Shown here one piece after another: positions 8,316 to 17,308 of a DNA stretch of 64,000 nt. Numbering within the stretch: the first letter of the stretch is position 1; every line of letters starts with the position of its first letter. Source of the stretch: Phycisphaerales bacterium. GTDB taxonomy: Bacteria > Planctomycetota > Phycisphaerae > UBA1845. The stretch spans positions 7,153 to 71,152 of the forward strand of contig JACKHG010000019.1 of NCBI GenBank assembly GCA_020639115.1, in the 5' to 3' direction. The position numbers and the translations under genes were made by a program. The notes under the pieces are model-generated. The model made no database searches. It had not been told where the DNA came from and saw only the letters and a list, made by a program, of their open reading frames with translations.

Positions 8316-9502
8316 GCGACCTCGCCTCCCGGATGACTGATGACTGGGAAGTAGTTCACGATGACGCGATAGCAGAAGATGAGCAGTGAGATCAGTCCAA
8401 CCGTCACCGCCACCTCACCGATCGACGGGAAGTACGTTTTTTCGGGATACAGTGGCTGATACGCCACCAGAAAGACGTTGATGCGGTTGATCGCCACCCC
8501 CACGACCACCATCGTCGCCGCGGCGAACAGACCCGACGGCGAGTTGCGCACGCGGCGCATCAGCAGCAGCACAAATGGCACCACCACGCCGATGACCACC
8601 TCGATCACCCACATCGTCGCCTGCGGCGAGCCCTCCGCGAGCAGGTGCAGCTTCTCCCGCACCGCCAGATCGCCGACCTTGAACGCCAGGTAGATGCCCA
8701 GTATCACCGGCACGAACTTCGCCAGCGGACTCAGCACGTGCATCTCCGGCTTCAATCCGAACGCCCGCGACGCCACCATCGACTCGACGATCACCATCGG
8801 GAAACCGACCGCGAATGCCGAAAGCAGGAATAGCAGCGACAGAATCGGCGTATCCCACAGGTCGTGCATCTTCGACGGGGCGAGCACCATCAGGTTGCCC
8901 AGCGACGACTGATGCAGACACGACAGCACCACGCCCGCGATGATGAAGAAGAACATGATCCTGCCGACCAGCCCGTTCAGCTTCATGCAGAACACGCGAA
9001 CACGCGGCCAGCGCTCTTCCTTCTCCAACCGCTCGCACACGATCGGCAAAAACTCAATGTACAACACCGTGAGGTAGCACATCACGCACAAACCGACCTC
9101 GAACAGCACCGAGTGACCGCTCCACATCGCCGGCACAATCGGGTGCCAGATGTTGTAGAAGCGACCCAGGTCAATCATCAGGCCGAGACCCACGAACGTG
9201 TACCCGAGCATCGCCGTCAGCAGTGCGGGCCGCACCACCGCGTGATAGTGCTCGCGATGGAAAATGTGCGCCAAGGCAGCCGTTGTGAAACCACCCGCCG
9301 CCAGCGCCACGCCCGTCGCCACGTCGATCGCGATCCAGATGCCCCACGGATGCTGATTGTCCAGGTTCGTAATCGAGCCGATTCCAAAGATGAACCGCCA
9401 GATCGCGAAGCACACACCGATCCCGGTCAGGATCAGCAGCACCAGCACGCCGGGCGTGATCAGCTTCTGGTTCATCGGCTGGGGTGGATGGTGGTCGCTC
9501 AC
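8312..9502 (-). CDS. NrfD/HmcC-type quinone-interacting membrane subunit, copy 2
   Basis: From GTG 9502 the product has 396 residues; ATG 9475 would give 387. I prefer GTG because a TGA in the +1 frame overlaps it (GTGA), mirroring the ATGA junction in copy 1. There are about ten transmembrane helices, with RFIFGIGSITNLDNQHPWGIW, HREHYHAVVRP, EVGLCVMCYLTVLYIEF, CLHQSSLG and NRINVFLVAYQPLYP aligning closely with copy 1. The frame stays open upstream into the Fe-S gene C-terminus, so the sequence as given would even allow an Fe-S/NrfD fusion. Given the other indels there, a lost stop is the simpler explanation. The role is as for copy 1: quinone-linked membrane anchor of an Hmc-like complex. 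Confidence 0.88.
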   Translation of the reverse strand: MSDHHPPQPMNQKLITPGVLVLLILTGIGVCFAIWRFIFGIGSITNLDNQHPWGIWIAIDVATGVALAAGGFTTAALAHIFHREHYHAVVRPALLTAMLGYTFVGLGLMIDLGRFYNIWHPIVPAMWSGHSVLFEVGLCVMCYLTVLYIEFLPIVCERLEKEERWPRVRVFCMKLNGLVGRIMFFFIIAGVVLSCLHQSSLGNLMVLAPSKMHDLWDTPILSLLFLLSAFAVGFPMVIVESMVASRAFGLKPEMHVLSPLAKFVPVILGIYLAFKVGDLAVREKLHLLAEGSPQATMWVIEVVIGVVVPFVLLLMRRVRNSPSGLFAAATMVVVGVAINRINVFLVAYQPLYPEKTYFPSIGEVAVTVGLISLLIFCYRVIVNYFPVISHPGGEVA

Positions 9503-10436
9503 TGTTGGCCTCCGCTCGATGGGAACCGTGGTCACCGCCGTCTGGTCGGCGTCCGCCGGATCCGGCCGCGTCAGCCACATCGCCGCACCCAGCAGGCCGT
9601 ACCACATGACCGGGGAGAAACTACCGAAAACGCCGTGCTGAATCGACTCCGCCAGCCGCGGCGGCGCGCTCGAATCAACCTTGTGAAAACCAATCTGCTC
9701 GAACGGAATGCTCGACAGGTACATCCAGCTCGTGCCGCCGGCCTCGTGCTCGCCGTACACGTGATCCACGTAGGCGTCCGGATTATCGCGGATACGGTCG
9801 TGGGCCGGCTCGAGCAGGTCGCTGCGGCTTTGCCGTACGTCATCACCTCCGCCGGACAGATCTTCACGCAGGCGGGCAGCTCCTGCTTCTCCGGCACGAG
9901 GTGGGCACAGAAGTTGCACTTGCACCTCCGGCGTGAGCGGATTGTCGTAATCGTACCGTGGGAATCTCGAACGGACAGGCCACCTATGCAGCAGCGGCAG
10001 CCCATGACCGGCTCGCGTCGTAAACCATCGGCCCGTCCGCCCGCTTGCTGAACGCCGTGACCAGGCACGCCGAGTAGCACGACGGATCGAGACAGTGCAG
10101 GCAGTTGAACTTCGCGTAGACGGGGGCGCCGCCCTCGGCGTTGGCGTACCGGTTGATCACCGTGTGGCTGCGCGGCACCGGCCGGCGCTGCGCGCTGAAT
10201 ACCGACTTGTCCTCGAACGACTCGATGTCCGGCGGATCGAAACCCGCCGCTTCCTGGCAGGCGAATTCGCAACGGCGGCAACCGATGCACTTGGTCACGT
10301 CGACCAGCACACCCATGTCATTCGAGCGATCCCCGTGCGGAGATGTCCCCGAAGCACGGGCGGAGGGCCCACCCGCCAGCGTTCCCGTCCCGATGACCGA
10401 CAGCGTCTTCAAGAAGCCGCGACGTGATACGCCCAT
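9503..10436 (-). pseudogene. Tat-exported 4x[4Fe-4S] ferredoxin subunit, copy 2 (frame-broken)
   Basis: ATG 10436 starts a Tat signal (SRRGFLKTLSVIG). The first frame continues through CIGCRRCEFAC and CLHCLDPSC to about 10020. Then the Cys-rich centre changes frame repeatedly: a base is missing before MGCR, an extra A follows it, another extra A lies near 9958, and one is missing before CNFC. The C-terminus (DNPDAYVDHVYGEHEAGG, then FSPVMWYGLLGAAMWLT) is in the NrfD frame with no stop between. Family knowledge: HmcB/DmsB-like wire of four clusters between NrfD and a periplasmic partner. The indels concentrate at the cluster ligands. Start choice rests on the Tat motif and a G-rich Shine-Dalgarno-like stretch just upstream. 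Confidence 0.78.
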
Positions 10437-10686
10437 CCAGGCACCCCCTTTCCGGGTGACTGCCAGAAGCGCCGCGCCAGCCCTTGCGGCCATCTACGAA
10501 TCGCATCCAACCGGGACCCTCAAACCCGATCGGGCATCCGGACAGACACCACCCGGACACCACGAAATTCTAGCGCGATTCGCGATTTCCGATCGGTTTT
10601 TGAAGGTTCTCCGGCGGAATTTGTTCGCACTGAACGGGACCGTCCACCGGTCCGATAGAGATGCTCAAATCAGCCGCCACTCGACC
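10437..10686. other. intergenic gap upstream of the Hmc-like cluster
   Basis: No gene is visible. It must carry the minus-strand promoter of the cluster. TAGAAT (minus strand, 10567-10572) is a possible -10 element, but no convincing -35 accompanies it. The 3' end abuts the AsmA-like gene. Confidence 0.3.
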
Positions 10687-13239
10687 TCAGCGACGCCCCG
10701 GCGACTTCTTCCGATCGCCCCTCCGCCCGACGCGCACACCCGACTTCTTGCTTCTCGGTTTGGGTTTCTCAGCTTCAGGAGCCGGCGTCGCCTGCGGCGC
10801 GCGCTGATCACCCGTTTCGGCGCCGCCCGACTTCTCCTCTCTGCCCTTCTTGCCCGAAAGACCGCCGATCAGGTCGATCAGGCCACCTCCGGTCAGCAGA
10901 TCCTCCCCCTGCTTGTGCAACGCCTGATCGAGCAGGCTCTTCACGTTGACCTGGCTGAAATCGAGGCGCGGATTCTGCCGCGTGCCCACGACGGGCACAT
11001 CCACCCGCAAACCCGCCAGCAGCCGGGCGTACTCAGCCGTCCCCGTCCGCACGCCCACCCGCTCCAGCACCGTCTCACCCACGGGAATCGACACGACGAG
11101 GTCCACCGTGTCGTCAAATCCAACCGAGCCGTAGAACTTCAAGTCAAACTTGTCCTGCACGAAGCTCAGCGTGAGATCACGATAGTGAATCCGGCCGTCG
11201 TGCACCTCGAAGACCAGCCCGCTGACGTCCACCACGTACATCCCCCGCGCCAGCTTGCCCAGCGAAAGCAACTCCGCCAGAATCCCGCCGGGCGCAATCT
11301 GAAACTGATCGAGCGTCAGCGTCCCGCCCCCGGATCCGCCCGACGTGATCCCCTTGCCCAGCGGCAGTTCAAGATCGCGAACCACCAGGTCAACCGTCCC
11401 CCGCAGCTCTGTCGCGTGCCCGAAAATCGGGTTGAACCGCGTCAGCAACTGGCGGGCCAGCTCCGGCGTGACCTTGACGCCCTCCAACACCGCCGTCTGA
11501 CCCGGCATCCGCAGCAGCGGAGGCGTGGGATTCAGGTCGATGGACCCGCCCACCCGCACCGTGCCGCTCGCGGCTGGTATCGGTCCCGCCGGCAGCGTGA
11601 CCACCCCCTTGCGCAGCGTCGGCGCCAGGTCCGTTCGCCCCAGGTCCACCCCGAGCACCTGCGCCGTCTCCCAGCCCACCCCCGTACGCGCGACCAGACC
11701 CGACAGCACCGACTCCGTCTCACCCTCCGGCAGCGACCCGCTGATCTGCACTTTGTCGGCGCTCGTGCCCGTCAGCGCAATCTGGTCGCGCAGCTCCGGC
11801 GCCAGCGCGTAGATCACCGGCAACACGTCCGCCCACACCAGCCGGTAATCGCCGGTCAACGCCACCGTGCGGGCCCGCGCACCGTAACCGATCGATCCCT
11901 TCAGATTCAGGTTCGCCAGGGTCGAATCGAGCTTGAACGTCTGCAGCCCCACGCTCTGCCGCTCCGTGTCGACCCGCGCCGCGTACGCGAACTTCGCGCT
12001 GCGCGGAGCCTCCGACGGCGCATCCGGCACCGTGAAGTTCACCACGTCCGCCTGGCCGGAAACGTCGATCGCGCCGCCGCCCGTGCGCATCTGGCCGTCC
12101 GCGGTCAGCGTGCCGGTGATTCCCGGGTTCGTGTCCAGCACGCCCAAGCCAGCCAGCAGCGTGGTCAGCAGGTGCAGGTCGCTGGAGAGTTTCACCTCGC
12201 CGCTGGCCTCCGGCTGGTCGCCCAGGCGCGCGTCCAGGTTCGTCGCGGTCAGGCGCAGCGGTTCGCTCGTCACTTCCACCTGCCCGGCGCGCAGGCTCCC
12301 CGCGGCGGGCGCGAACGCGACGTTCTGCCAGCGACACTTGCCGGTGCTGACCACCGGCAGGCCGTCAACCGTGAGTTGTTCCGCGGTGAGCGCGCCTGCG
12401 GACTGGACCGGGCCGCCGGCATCCTGCCGGGATACCTTGAAATCGCCGCGGGCCGAGCCGGTCATCGCCTTGGTATTTTCAGTACCGGCTGCCGCCAGCA
12501 TCCGCGTCGCGTATGCGAGATCCGCCTGCCTGACGGAGACGTCCGCGGAGAACGTTCCGTCCTGCGGCGCGAGCCAGCCCTTCGCCTGCACCTGCACGCC
12601 GTCATCGAGCGTCAGTGCGGTCTCGCTGGAATCGATGCGCGCCACGGCACCGTCCTGAACGCGCACGGTGCCCGACTGCAGCACGCGCGCCCGGCTGGCT
12701 GCAAAGGTCTGCGCGCCATGGGCATAGCGCAGATTCGAGCCGTCCGCCTCGACCTTGACGGCGATGTCATCGCCGCTGCCGCGTTGCGCCGCCACCGAGG
12801 CGGTGATCACGCCCGCCATGTCCTCCGCGGGCAACGCGACGATTCCCGCCAACTGTTCCTTCAGACGACCCAGGTCGGCTTTCAGCGTGCCGTTGACGTT
12901 CCCGGGCGAGCCGTGGGCGCTCGCCGTTGCGAAACCCGTGGTGATCTCCGCCCGGCGGACCTCCACGCCCGCCTTCGGCGACGATGCGGCGTCAACCGCG
13001 GCCGTGATCGGTTCGCAGCGCACCATGCGCTCCGGCGTCTGCGCCGCCAGACCGCGCAGCTCGGCGTTCAGTTGCAGCGTCGGCTCGGACCCGCCGCGCA
13101 CCGCGAGGCTGCTCAGCTTTAGCCGGCCGCCGGTGATCTCCGTGCCCCGCTGCGGAGCCAGCAGCGCCGGAACCGCCCGGCTGAGGACGGCGAGACCGCC
13201 CCCCCCCGCCAGATCCGCCTGCCCTTCGGGCAGGTGCAC
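10687..13239 (-). CDS. AsmA/TamB-like protein, C-terminal part
   Basis: This frame gives 850 residues and is the continuation of the gene that starts at 15197. Its first residues (LPEGQADLAGGGGLAVLSRAVPALL) match an internal repeat of the upstream part (LTLPDVTGTARGTLDLAALGQAVPALL), so the ORF start at 13239 is not a real initiation site. The end has the AsmA C-terminal pattern: EVHDGRIHYRDLTLSF, FDLKFYGSVGFDDTVDL, VPVVGTRQNPRLDFS, followed by a charged Lys/Arg tail. AsmA-like proteins are long beta-groove proteins that span the periplasm and support lipid transport or outer-membrane homeostasis. It carries at least two of the repeated ~330-residue modules. The frame change falls near a C-homopolymer at about 13196-13208. 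Confidence 0.75.
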   Translation of the reverse strand: MHLPEGQADLAGGGGLAVLSRAVPALLAPQRGTEITGGRLKLSSLAVRGGSEPTLQLNAELRGLAAQTPERMVRCEPITAAVDAASSPKAGVEVRRAEITTGFATASAHGSPGNVNGTLKADLGRLKEQLAGIVALPAEDMAGVITASVAAQRGSGDDIAVKVEADGSNLRYAHGAQTFAASRARVLQSGTVRVQDGAVARIDSSETALTLDDGVQVQAKGWLAPQDGTFSADVSVRQADLAYATRMLAAAGTENTKAMTGSARGDFKVSRQDAGGPVQSAGALTAEQLTVDGLPVVSTGKCRWQNVAFAPAAGSLRAGQVEVTSEPLRLTATNLDARLGDQPEASGEVKLSSDLHLLTTLLAGLGVLDTNPGITGTLTADGQMRTGGGAIDVSGQADVVNFTVPDAPSEAPRSAKFAYAARVDTERQSVGLQTFKLDSTLANLNLKGSIGYGARARTVALTGDYRLVWADVLPVIYALAPELRDQIALTGTSADKVQISGSLPEGETESVLSGLVARTGVGWETAQVLGVDLGRTDLAPTLRKGVVTLPAGPIPAASGTVRVGGSIDLNPTPPLLRMPGQTAVLEGVKVTPELARQLLTRFNPIFGHATELRGTVDLVVRDLELPLGKGITSGGSGGGTLTLDQFQIAPGGILAELLSLGKLARGMYVVDVSGLVFEVHDGRIHYRDLTLSFVQDKFDLKFYGSVGFDDTVDLVVSIPVGETVLERVGVRTGTAEYARLLAGLRVDVPVVGTRQNPRLDFSQVNVKSLLDQALHKQGEDLLTGGGLIDLIGGLSGKKGREEKSGGAETGDQRAPQATPAPEAEKPKPRSKKSGVRVGRRGDRKKSPGRR

Positions 13240-15197
13240 GGTCGCCGCTCACCAGCCAGCGCCGGGATGAAATCCTTGTCGTCGCAAATCCGCTGCAGGG
13301 CATCCAGCGGCCCGGCGAAGCGGCCTTTAAGATTTCCCCAATCGCCCTGCGCCGTGACGTCGCTTTCGAGATCCTCACCCGCCAGCGTGGCCTTCCCGTC
13401 CAGCGCAATGTCCACGGGGTTGACCAGCGTCTGCTCGGCCGTTGCCACCTCGACGCGCGTGAGTGCTACAGTGAATGTGCCATCAACATGGTCGATCCGT
13501 CCGCCGCCCGTGGGCAGTTGCAGCGTCCCCTGCTGCGTGGTCCGGCCCTCGGCGATCGCCACGCGCGTGCCCCCGGCTGCATAGCGCACGGCATCCGCCG
13601 TGGCATCGACCTTGTAGTTGATGGTGTCGCTGGCGCCGCGCTCGACGGCGAGCGTCGCGTTCAGCTTGCCGGCGAGTTCCTCGACCGGCAGCTCGAAAAT
13701 GCCGCCGAGCTGCGCGCGCAGCTCGGCGAGATCCGTGTCCAGCCTGGCTGTGACCTCGCCCGGCGTTCCGCGCGCGGTGAGCGTGCCGAACCCGCTCGTG
13801 ACGGTGGCGTTCTGAATCACCAGTCCGTCCGCCGCCGTGGAAGCAGCCGACACCTGCGTCGCGATCGGCGCGCAGCGGATTTCGCGATCCCCATCCTGCG
13901 CCGCAAGCTCCGACAACTCGGCCTTCAAGGTCACGCTCGGTTCGGCACCGCCGTTCACGCGCGCCTCCTCGAGCGTCAGCGTTCCCGACGTGATGCGCGT
14001 GCCCGGCCGGACCCGCAACAGCGCCGGCACCGCCTGACCCAGCGCCGCCAGGTCGAGCGTGCCGCGCGCCGTGCCCGTCACGTCGGGCAGCGTCAGCGCC
14101 CGCTTCTCCCCGGCGAGCCAGCGCGGCACCAGCTCGGGATCGATGTGCGCCTGCGCCAACCCGTCCAGCGGTCCCGCGAGCTGCGTATGGATATTCCCCC
14201 ATCCGCCCCGTACGGTCACGTCGGTGCTGAGCGCGTCGCCGGCGAGCTGCACGCTTCCCGTCGCATCGATATCGACCGGCTCCGCCAGGTCCCGGGCCGC
14301 ACCCGCCGCCGTCACCTTCGTCGCAGCCAGTGCGAACTTCCCGTCCACGCGCCCCGGCGCGAGCGTGCCGTCCAGCGTGAGCGTGGCGGCGCCCTGCAGC
14401 CCGGCCTGCAGCGCCGCGAGCCGGTCCACCACCGCGAGGTCCACCGGCCCCTCGGTCACCACCCGCGCGGTGCCGGCAGCCCCCGCCGCATTGAAAGCGC
14501 CGTCCTTCATCCAGTCCGCAAGGTCGACCTCGGCGCGCACCAGCCCGCCGTCGGCCAGCGTCGCCACGACGTCGCCCTTGAGTTTCCCCATCGTCGCGAC
14601 GTCGGCGTGCGCGTCGACGTTCTGGACGCGCGTGCGGCTGCCGTCGGCGGAGACGATCTCCACCGCTCCGTCCTGCACATCGATCGTCGTGCGCAGGGAC
14701 AGCGGGCCGCCCGGCGCGCTGGGCGCCGGCGTGCGCGCCGCAAACGCGCCCGCCAGCGATACGCTCCCGTCGTCGGTGACGATGAGGGTCGCCTGCGGCG
14801 CTTCGATCGCGATCGCGCCCGGCGCCTCCCGCGAAGTGAGCGCGTGCCACAGCCCCGACTGGAGCGTGACGGCCTTCACCGCGAGCACGTCCCGCTCCTG
14901 CGCGTCGCGCACGCGCACGCCGCGCAGTTGGCAATTGCCAAACCAGGACAACGCCCAGTCGTCCACCGCGACCGACCCGCGCAGGTTCGCATTGACCTTG
15001 CCCAGCACGTAACGCCGCGCCCAGTCCGCCGACGCGATGGTCGGTGCCAGGGCCGTCAGCGCCGCCAGACCTGCGACCAGGACCAGCGCAAGGATCACCA
15101 TCCGCCGCCCCCAGCGTCGCCGGGGACGCGGCGCGGACGGTGCAGGCTCATGCTGGGGCGTAGGAACGTCGGACTGCGGTCTTTCGGGGGTCGTCAT
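13119..15197 (-). CDS. AsmA/TamB-like protein, N-terminal part
   Basis: The product has 692 residues from ATG 15197. A Pro/Arg-rich cytoplasmic start is followed by one transmembrane helix (about 33-55), then the AsmA N-terminal region (WARRYVLGKVNANLRGSVAVDDWALSWFG), then long beta-rich repeats with GDALSTDVTVRGGWGN-like and IRCAPIATQVSAAS-like units. The last ~35 residues turn Arg/Cys-rich and lose similarity, because the frame is wrong after about 13230. The correct continuation lies in the 10687-13239 frame. Together they would make one protein of about 1500 residues, anchored in the inner membrane and spanning the periplasm. No neighbour suggests a specific substrate. Whether the split is a homopolymer sequencing error or a real mutation cannot be told here. 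Confidence 0.75.
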   Translation of the reverse strand: MTTPERPQSDVPTPQHEPAPSAPRPRRRWGRRMVILALVLVAGLAALTALAPTIASADWARRYVLGKVNANLRGSVAVDDWALSWFGNCQLRGVRVRDAQERDVLAVKAVTLQSGLWHALTSREAPGAIAIEAPQATLIVTDDGSVSLAGAFAARTPAPSAPGGPLSLRTTIDVQDGAVEIVSADGSRTRVQNVDAHADVATMGKLKGDVVATLADGGLVRAEVDLADWMKDGAFNAAGAAGTARVVTEGPVDLAVVDRLAALQAGLQGAATLTLDGTLAPGRVDGKFALAATKVTAAGAARDLAEPVDIDATGSVQLAGDALSTDVTVRGGWGNIHTQLAGPLDGLAQAHIDPELVPRWLAGEKRALTLPDVTGTARGTLDLAALGQAVPALLRVRPGTRITSGTLTLEEARVNGGAEPSVTLKAELSELAAQDGDREIRCAPIATQVSAASTAADGLVIQNATVTSGFGTLTARGTPGEVTARLDTDLAELRAQLGGIFELPVEELAGKLNATLAVERGASDTINYKVDATADAVRYAAGGTRVAIAEGRTTQQGTLQLPTGGGRIDHVDGTFTVALTRVEVATAEQTLVNPVDIALDGKATLAGEDLESDVTAQGDWGNLKGRFAGPLDALQRICDDKDFIPALAGERRPCTCPKGRRIWRGGAVSPSSAGRFRRCWLRSGARRSPAAG

Positions 15198-15377
15198 CGG
15201 TGGTACTCCGGCAACAGCACACCGCTCGCTGAATCGGCTGTCCGGCCGTCGCCCGCATCAGCCGCAGAGAATTGTCACTTCGGGCGCCGGTCGGGCAAGC
15301 CCCCGGCTCGCGGATGGGCCGCGGTGACGTGCAGAGCCTAGCGCGCCAGGGTTGAATCGACCAAGAAACGCCGTGAC

Positions 15378-17102
15378 CTAACGCATCCCGATCGCCCGCA
15401 CGAAGGCGGCAAAGTCGTGCAGATCGACGTCCGCGTCGTGCCCGTCGAGATCGAACATCTCGAGGCAGCTTGCGGGCGAGAGGTGCGGCAACTGGGGCGC
15501 CGGGACAACCGCCGGTCCCGCGAGGCAATCACCAAGTTCGCTCAGCGATCCCAGCAGGACAGGCGCGCCCGTGAAGCGCTGCTGGTATGCCACGAGGTCG
15601 CGCAGATCGACGTCCCCGTCGTCGTCGCAATCAAACGCCCGCAGGCATTCCGCCGGCGTCAACGGCGGATCGGGCATCGGCGCGGCTTCGGGCCCGCTCA
15701 GGCACGTCGCCAGCGCGGCGGGCGAACGGTCCGGCGGGGAATAAACGACCCGTTGAACCGTCGCCGGCCCCTGCCGTGTGAAGTTCACGAAAAACAGGTC
15801 GCCGCCCGGCCCGATCTGCAGATCGACCGGCGTGACCTGGGTCACAAAGTCCCGGATGCTCCCGGGATCGGGCAACCCGTTCGAACCCGCAAACATCACG
15901 CGAATGTACGCCTCGTTCCAGTCGCTGAAGAACAGCGCTCCGTCAAACGCGCTGGGATAATCACCACCCTGGTAAAACGCCACGCCGGAGATGGCGTACC
16001 CGCCGTTGCCGATGTGCTCGTACGACCAGTAGGGCGGGATCGCCGTGCCTTCAGCGTACAGGCCCTCGCAGATCGGCAGCTCGAGCGCCTCCCAACTCGG
16101 TTGCCGCGACGGCCCCTCGTAGCACGGCCAGCCAAAATTCTCGACCGGGCCGCCCACCGGGTCGACCAGACGGTCGATCTCTTCGTAGGTGTTCCATCCG
16201 ACATCGCCGATCCAGATCTCGCTCGTGCCGGGCCGGAACACGAACCGGAACGGATTGCGCAACCCGTGTGCGATGATGCGGTCGTCCCCGCTCTCCGCGC
16301 CGCCGTACAGCGGATTGTTGGGCAGCGCCGTACCCGTCAGCGCGTTGATCCGGAGAATGGCGCCGTGGAACGACACCGGATCTCCCGCCGTGCGAATGTC
16401 TTGTGCCCGCAGCGACCCGCCCTCGTTCGGCGGATCCCCGCAAGGGTTGCCGCCAAGCTGGCCGTAGTCCGGCTGCTGGAAATTGGCGCCCTCCCCGTGA
16501 CTCACGTACAGCGCGCCGTCGGGCCCGAAGCGCAGATCGCCCGCAGAATGACTGGGATACTGCTGGCACCAGTCGTCGATCAACACCACCGGCGTGCCGG
16601 TCATCGTGTCGCCGGAGGCGGTCAGGCGGACGAGCCGGCTGCTCGCGACGCACCCGTCGATCAATGCTCCCGGCGGCGTCGGGCAGGTGTCACCCCAGAG
16701 CGGCACCGTCCCGCCGACTTCCGCGTCCCGGGTGTACAGGGCATAGACATACGGCACGTTGCTGAAGTTCGGGTGCACCGCCAGCCCCAGCAGACCGCGA
16801 TCGGCAAAGGCGTACACCTCCTGCCGCAGATCCGCGAAGACCGTGGGCGTGGGATCATCCACGCCGTCGAAAACCTTGATGATCCCGCTGCGCTCGGCCA
16901 CGAATACCTTGCCGTTGTTCGCGAAGCGCACAGCCGATGCCCCGTTGAACACGTAGCCGCCGAACGCCGGCTCGACGACAAAATCGTGACTCCAGTCGTC
17001 CACGCCGCGCGCGGCACCTGCCGGCACCACGATCGCGAGGGCGCACACCCACGCGCGCAGGCGACGACTGAACCGCTTGAACGTGCGCAGGGATTCGAGC
17101 AT
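15378..17102 (-). CDS. secreted PQQ-type glucose/sorbosone dehydrogenase with dockerin-like tail
   Basis: The product has 574 residues from ATG 17102; a GTG 18 bp upstream is an alternative. The signal peptide ends near GAARG. Residues about 40-440 form a GSDH/Yli-type six-bladed propeller, recognised by FVAERSGIIKVFD, DRGLLGLAVHPNF, HSAGDLRFGPDGALYVSHGEG, HGLRNPFRF, GDVGWNTYEEID and NFGWPCYEG. The C-terminus has two dockerin-type calcium loops, FDCDDDGDVDLRDLVAYQQRF and a degenerate DLDGHDADVDLHDF, each preceded by Cys, as in many Planctomycetota secreted proteins. It probably oxidises sugars in the periplasm or at the surface; cofactor and substrate are not provable from sequence. It is divergent from lysA with 206 bp between. 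The tail more likely acts as a structural or anchoring unit than as a cellulosomal dockerin. Confidence 0.85.
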   Translation of the reverse strand: MLESLRTFKRFSRRLRAWVCALAIVVPAGAARGVDDWSHDFVVEPAFGGYVFNGASAVRFANNGKVFVAERSGIIKVFDGVDDPTPTVFADLRQEVYAFADRGLLGLAVHPNFSNVPYVYALYTRDAEVGGTVPLWGDTCPTPPGALIDGCVASSRLVRLTASGDTMTGTPVVLIDDWCQQYPSHSAGDLRFGPDGALYVSHGEGANFQQPDYGQLGGNPCGDPPNEGGSLRAQDIRTAGDPVSFHGAILRINALTGTALPNNPLYGGAESGDDRIIAHGLRNPFRFVFRPGTSEIWIGDVGWNTYEEIDRLVDPVGGPVENFGWPCYEGPSRQPSWEALELPICEGLYAEGTAIPPYWSYEHIGNGGYAISGVAFYQGGDYPSAFDGALFFSDWNEAYIRVMFAGSNGLPDPGSIRDFVTQVTPVDLQIGPGGDLFFVNFTRQGPATVQRVVYSPPDRSPAALATCLSGPEAAPMPDPPLTPAECLRAFDCDDDGDVDLRDLVAYQQRFTGAPVLLGSLSELGDCLAGPAVVPAPQLPHLSPASCLEMFDLDGHDADVDLHDFAAFVRAIGMR

Positions 17103-17308
17103 GGTTGCCGTCGTGTTCACGGTGCCAATAGGGTATGTACCCCCCTCCGATGCTCTATCGTAGCGTTCCCCTGCCACGCAATTCAAGCGTCGGCGCCGCC
17201 CTGAGGTTTCCTCCCCCGGGCGCAGGCGGTTACAGTGGGACCGTTGGGCGGCTCGTCGCGTGCAGCCGCACTTGCCTGGCTTCGAAGCAATCTGGATGCA
17301 TACGCCTC

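Noticed and set aside
15378..15560. Cellulosome component because of dockerin-like repeats
   Set aside because: Single Cys-flanked calcium loops are common tails of planctomycete secreted proteins, and no scaffoldin is present.
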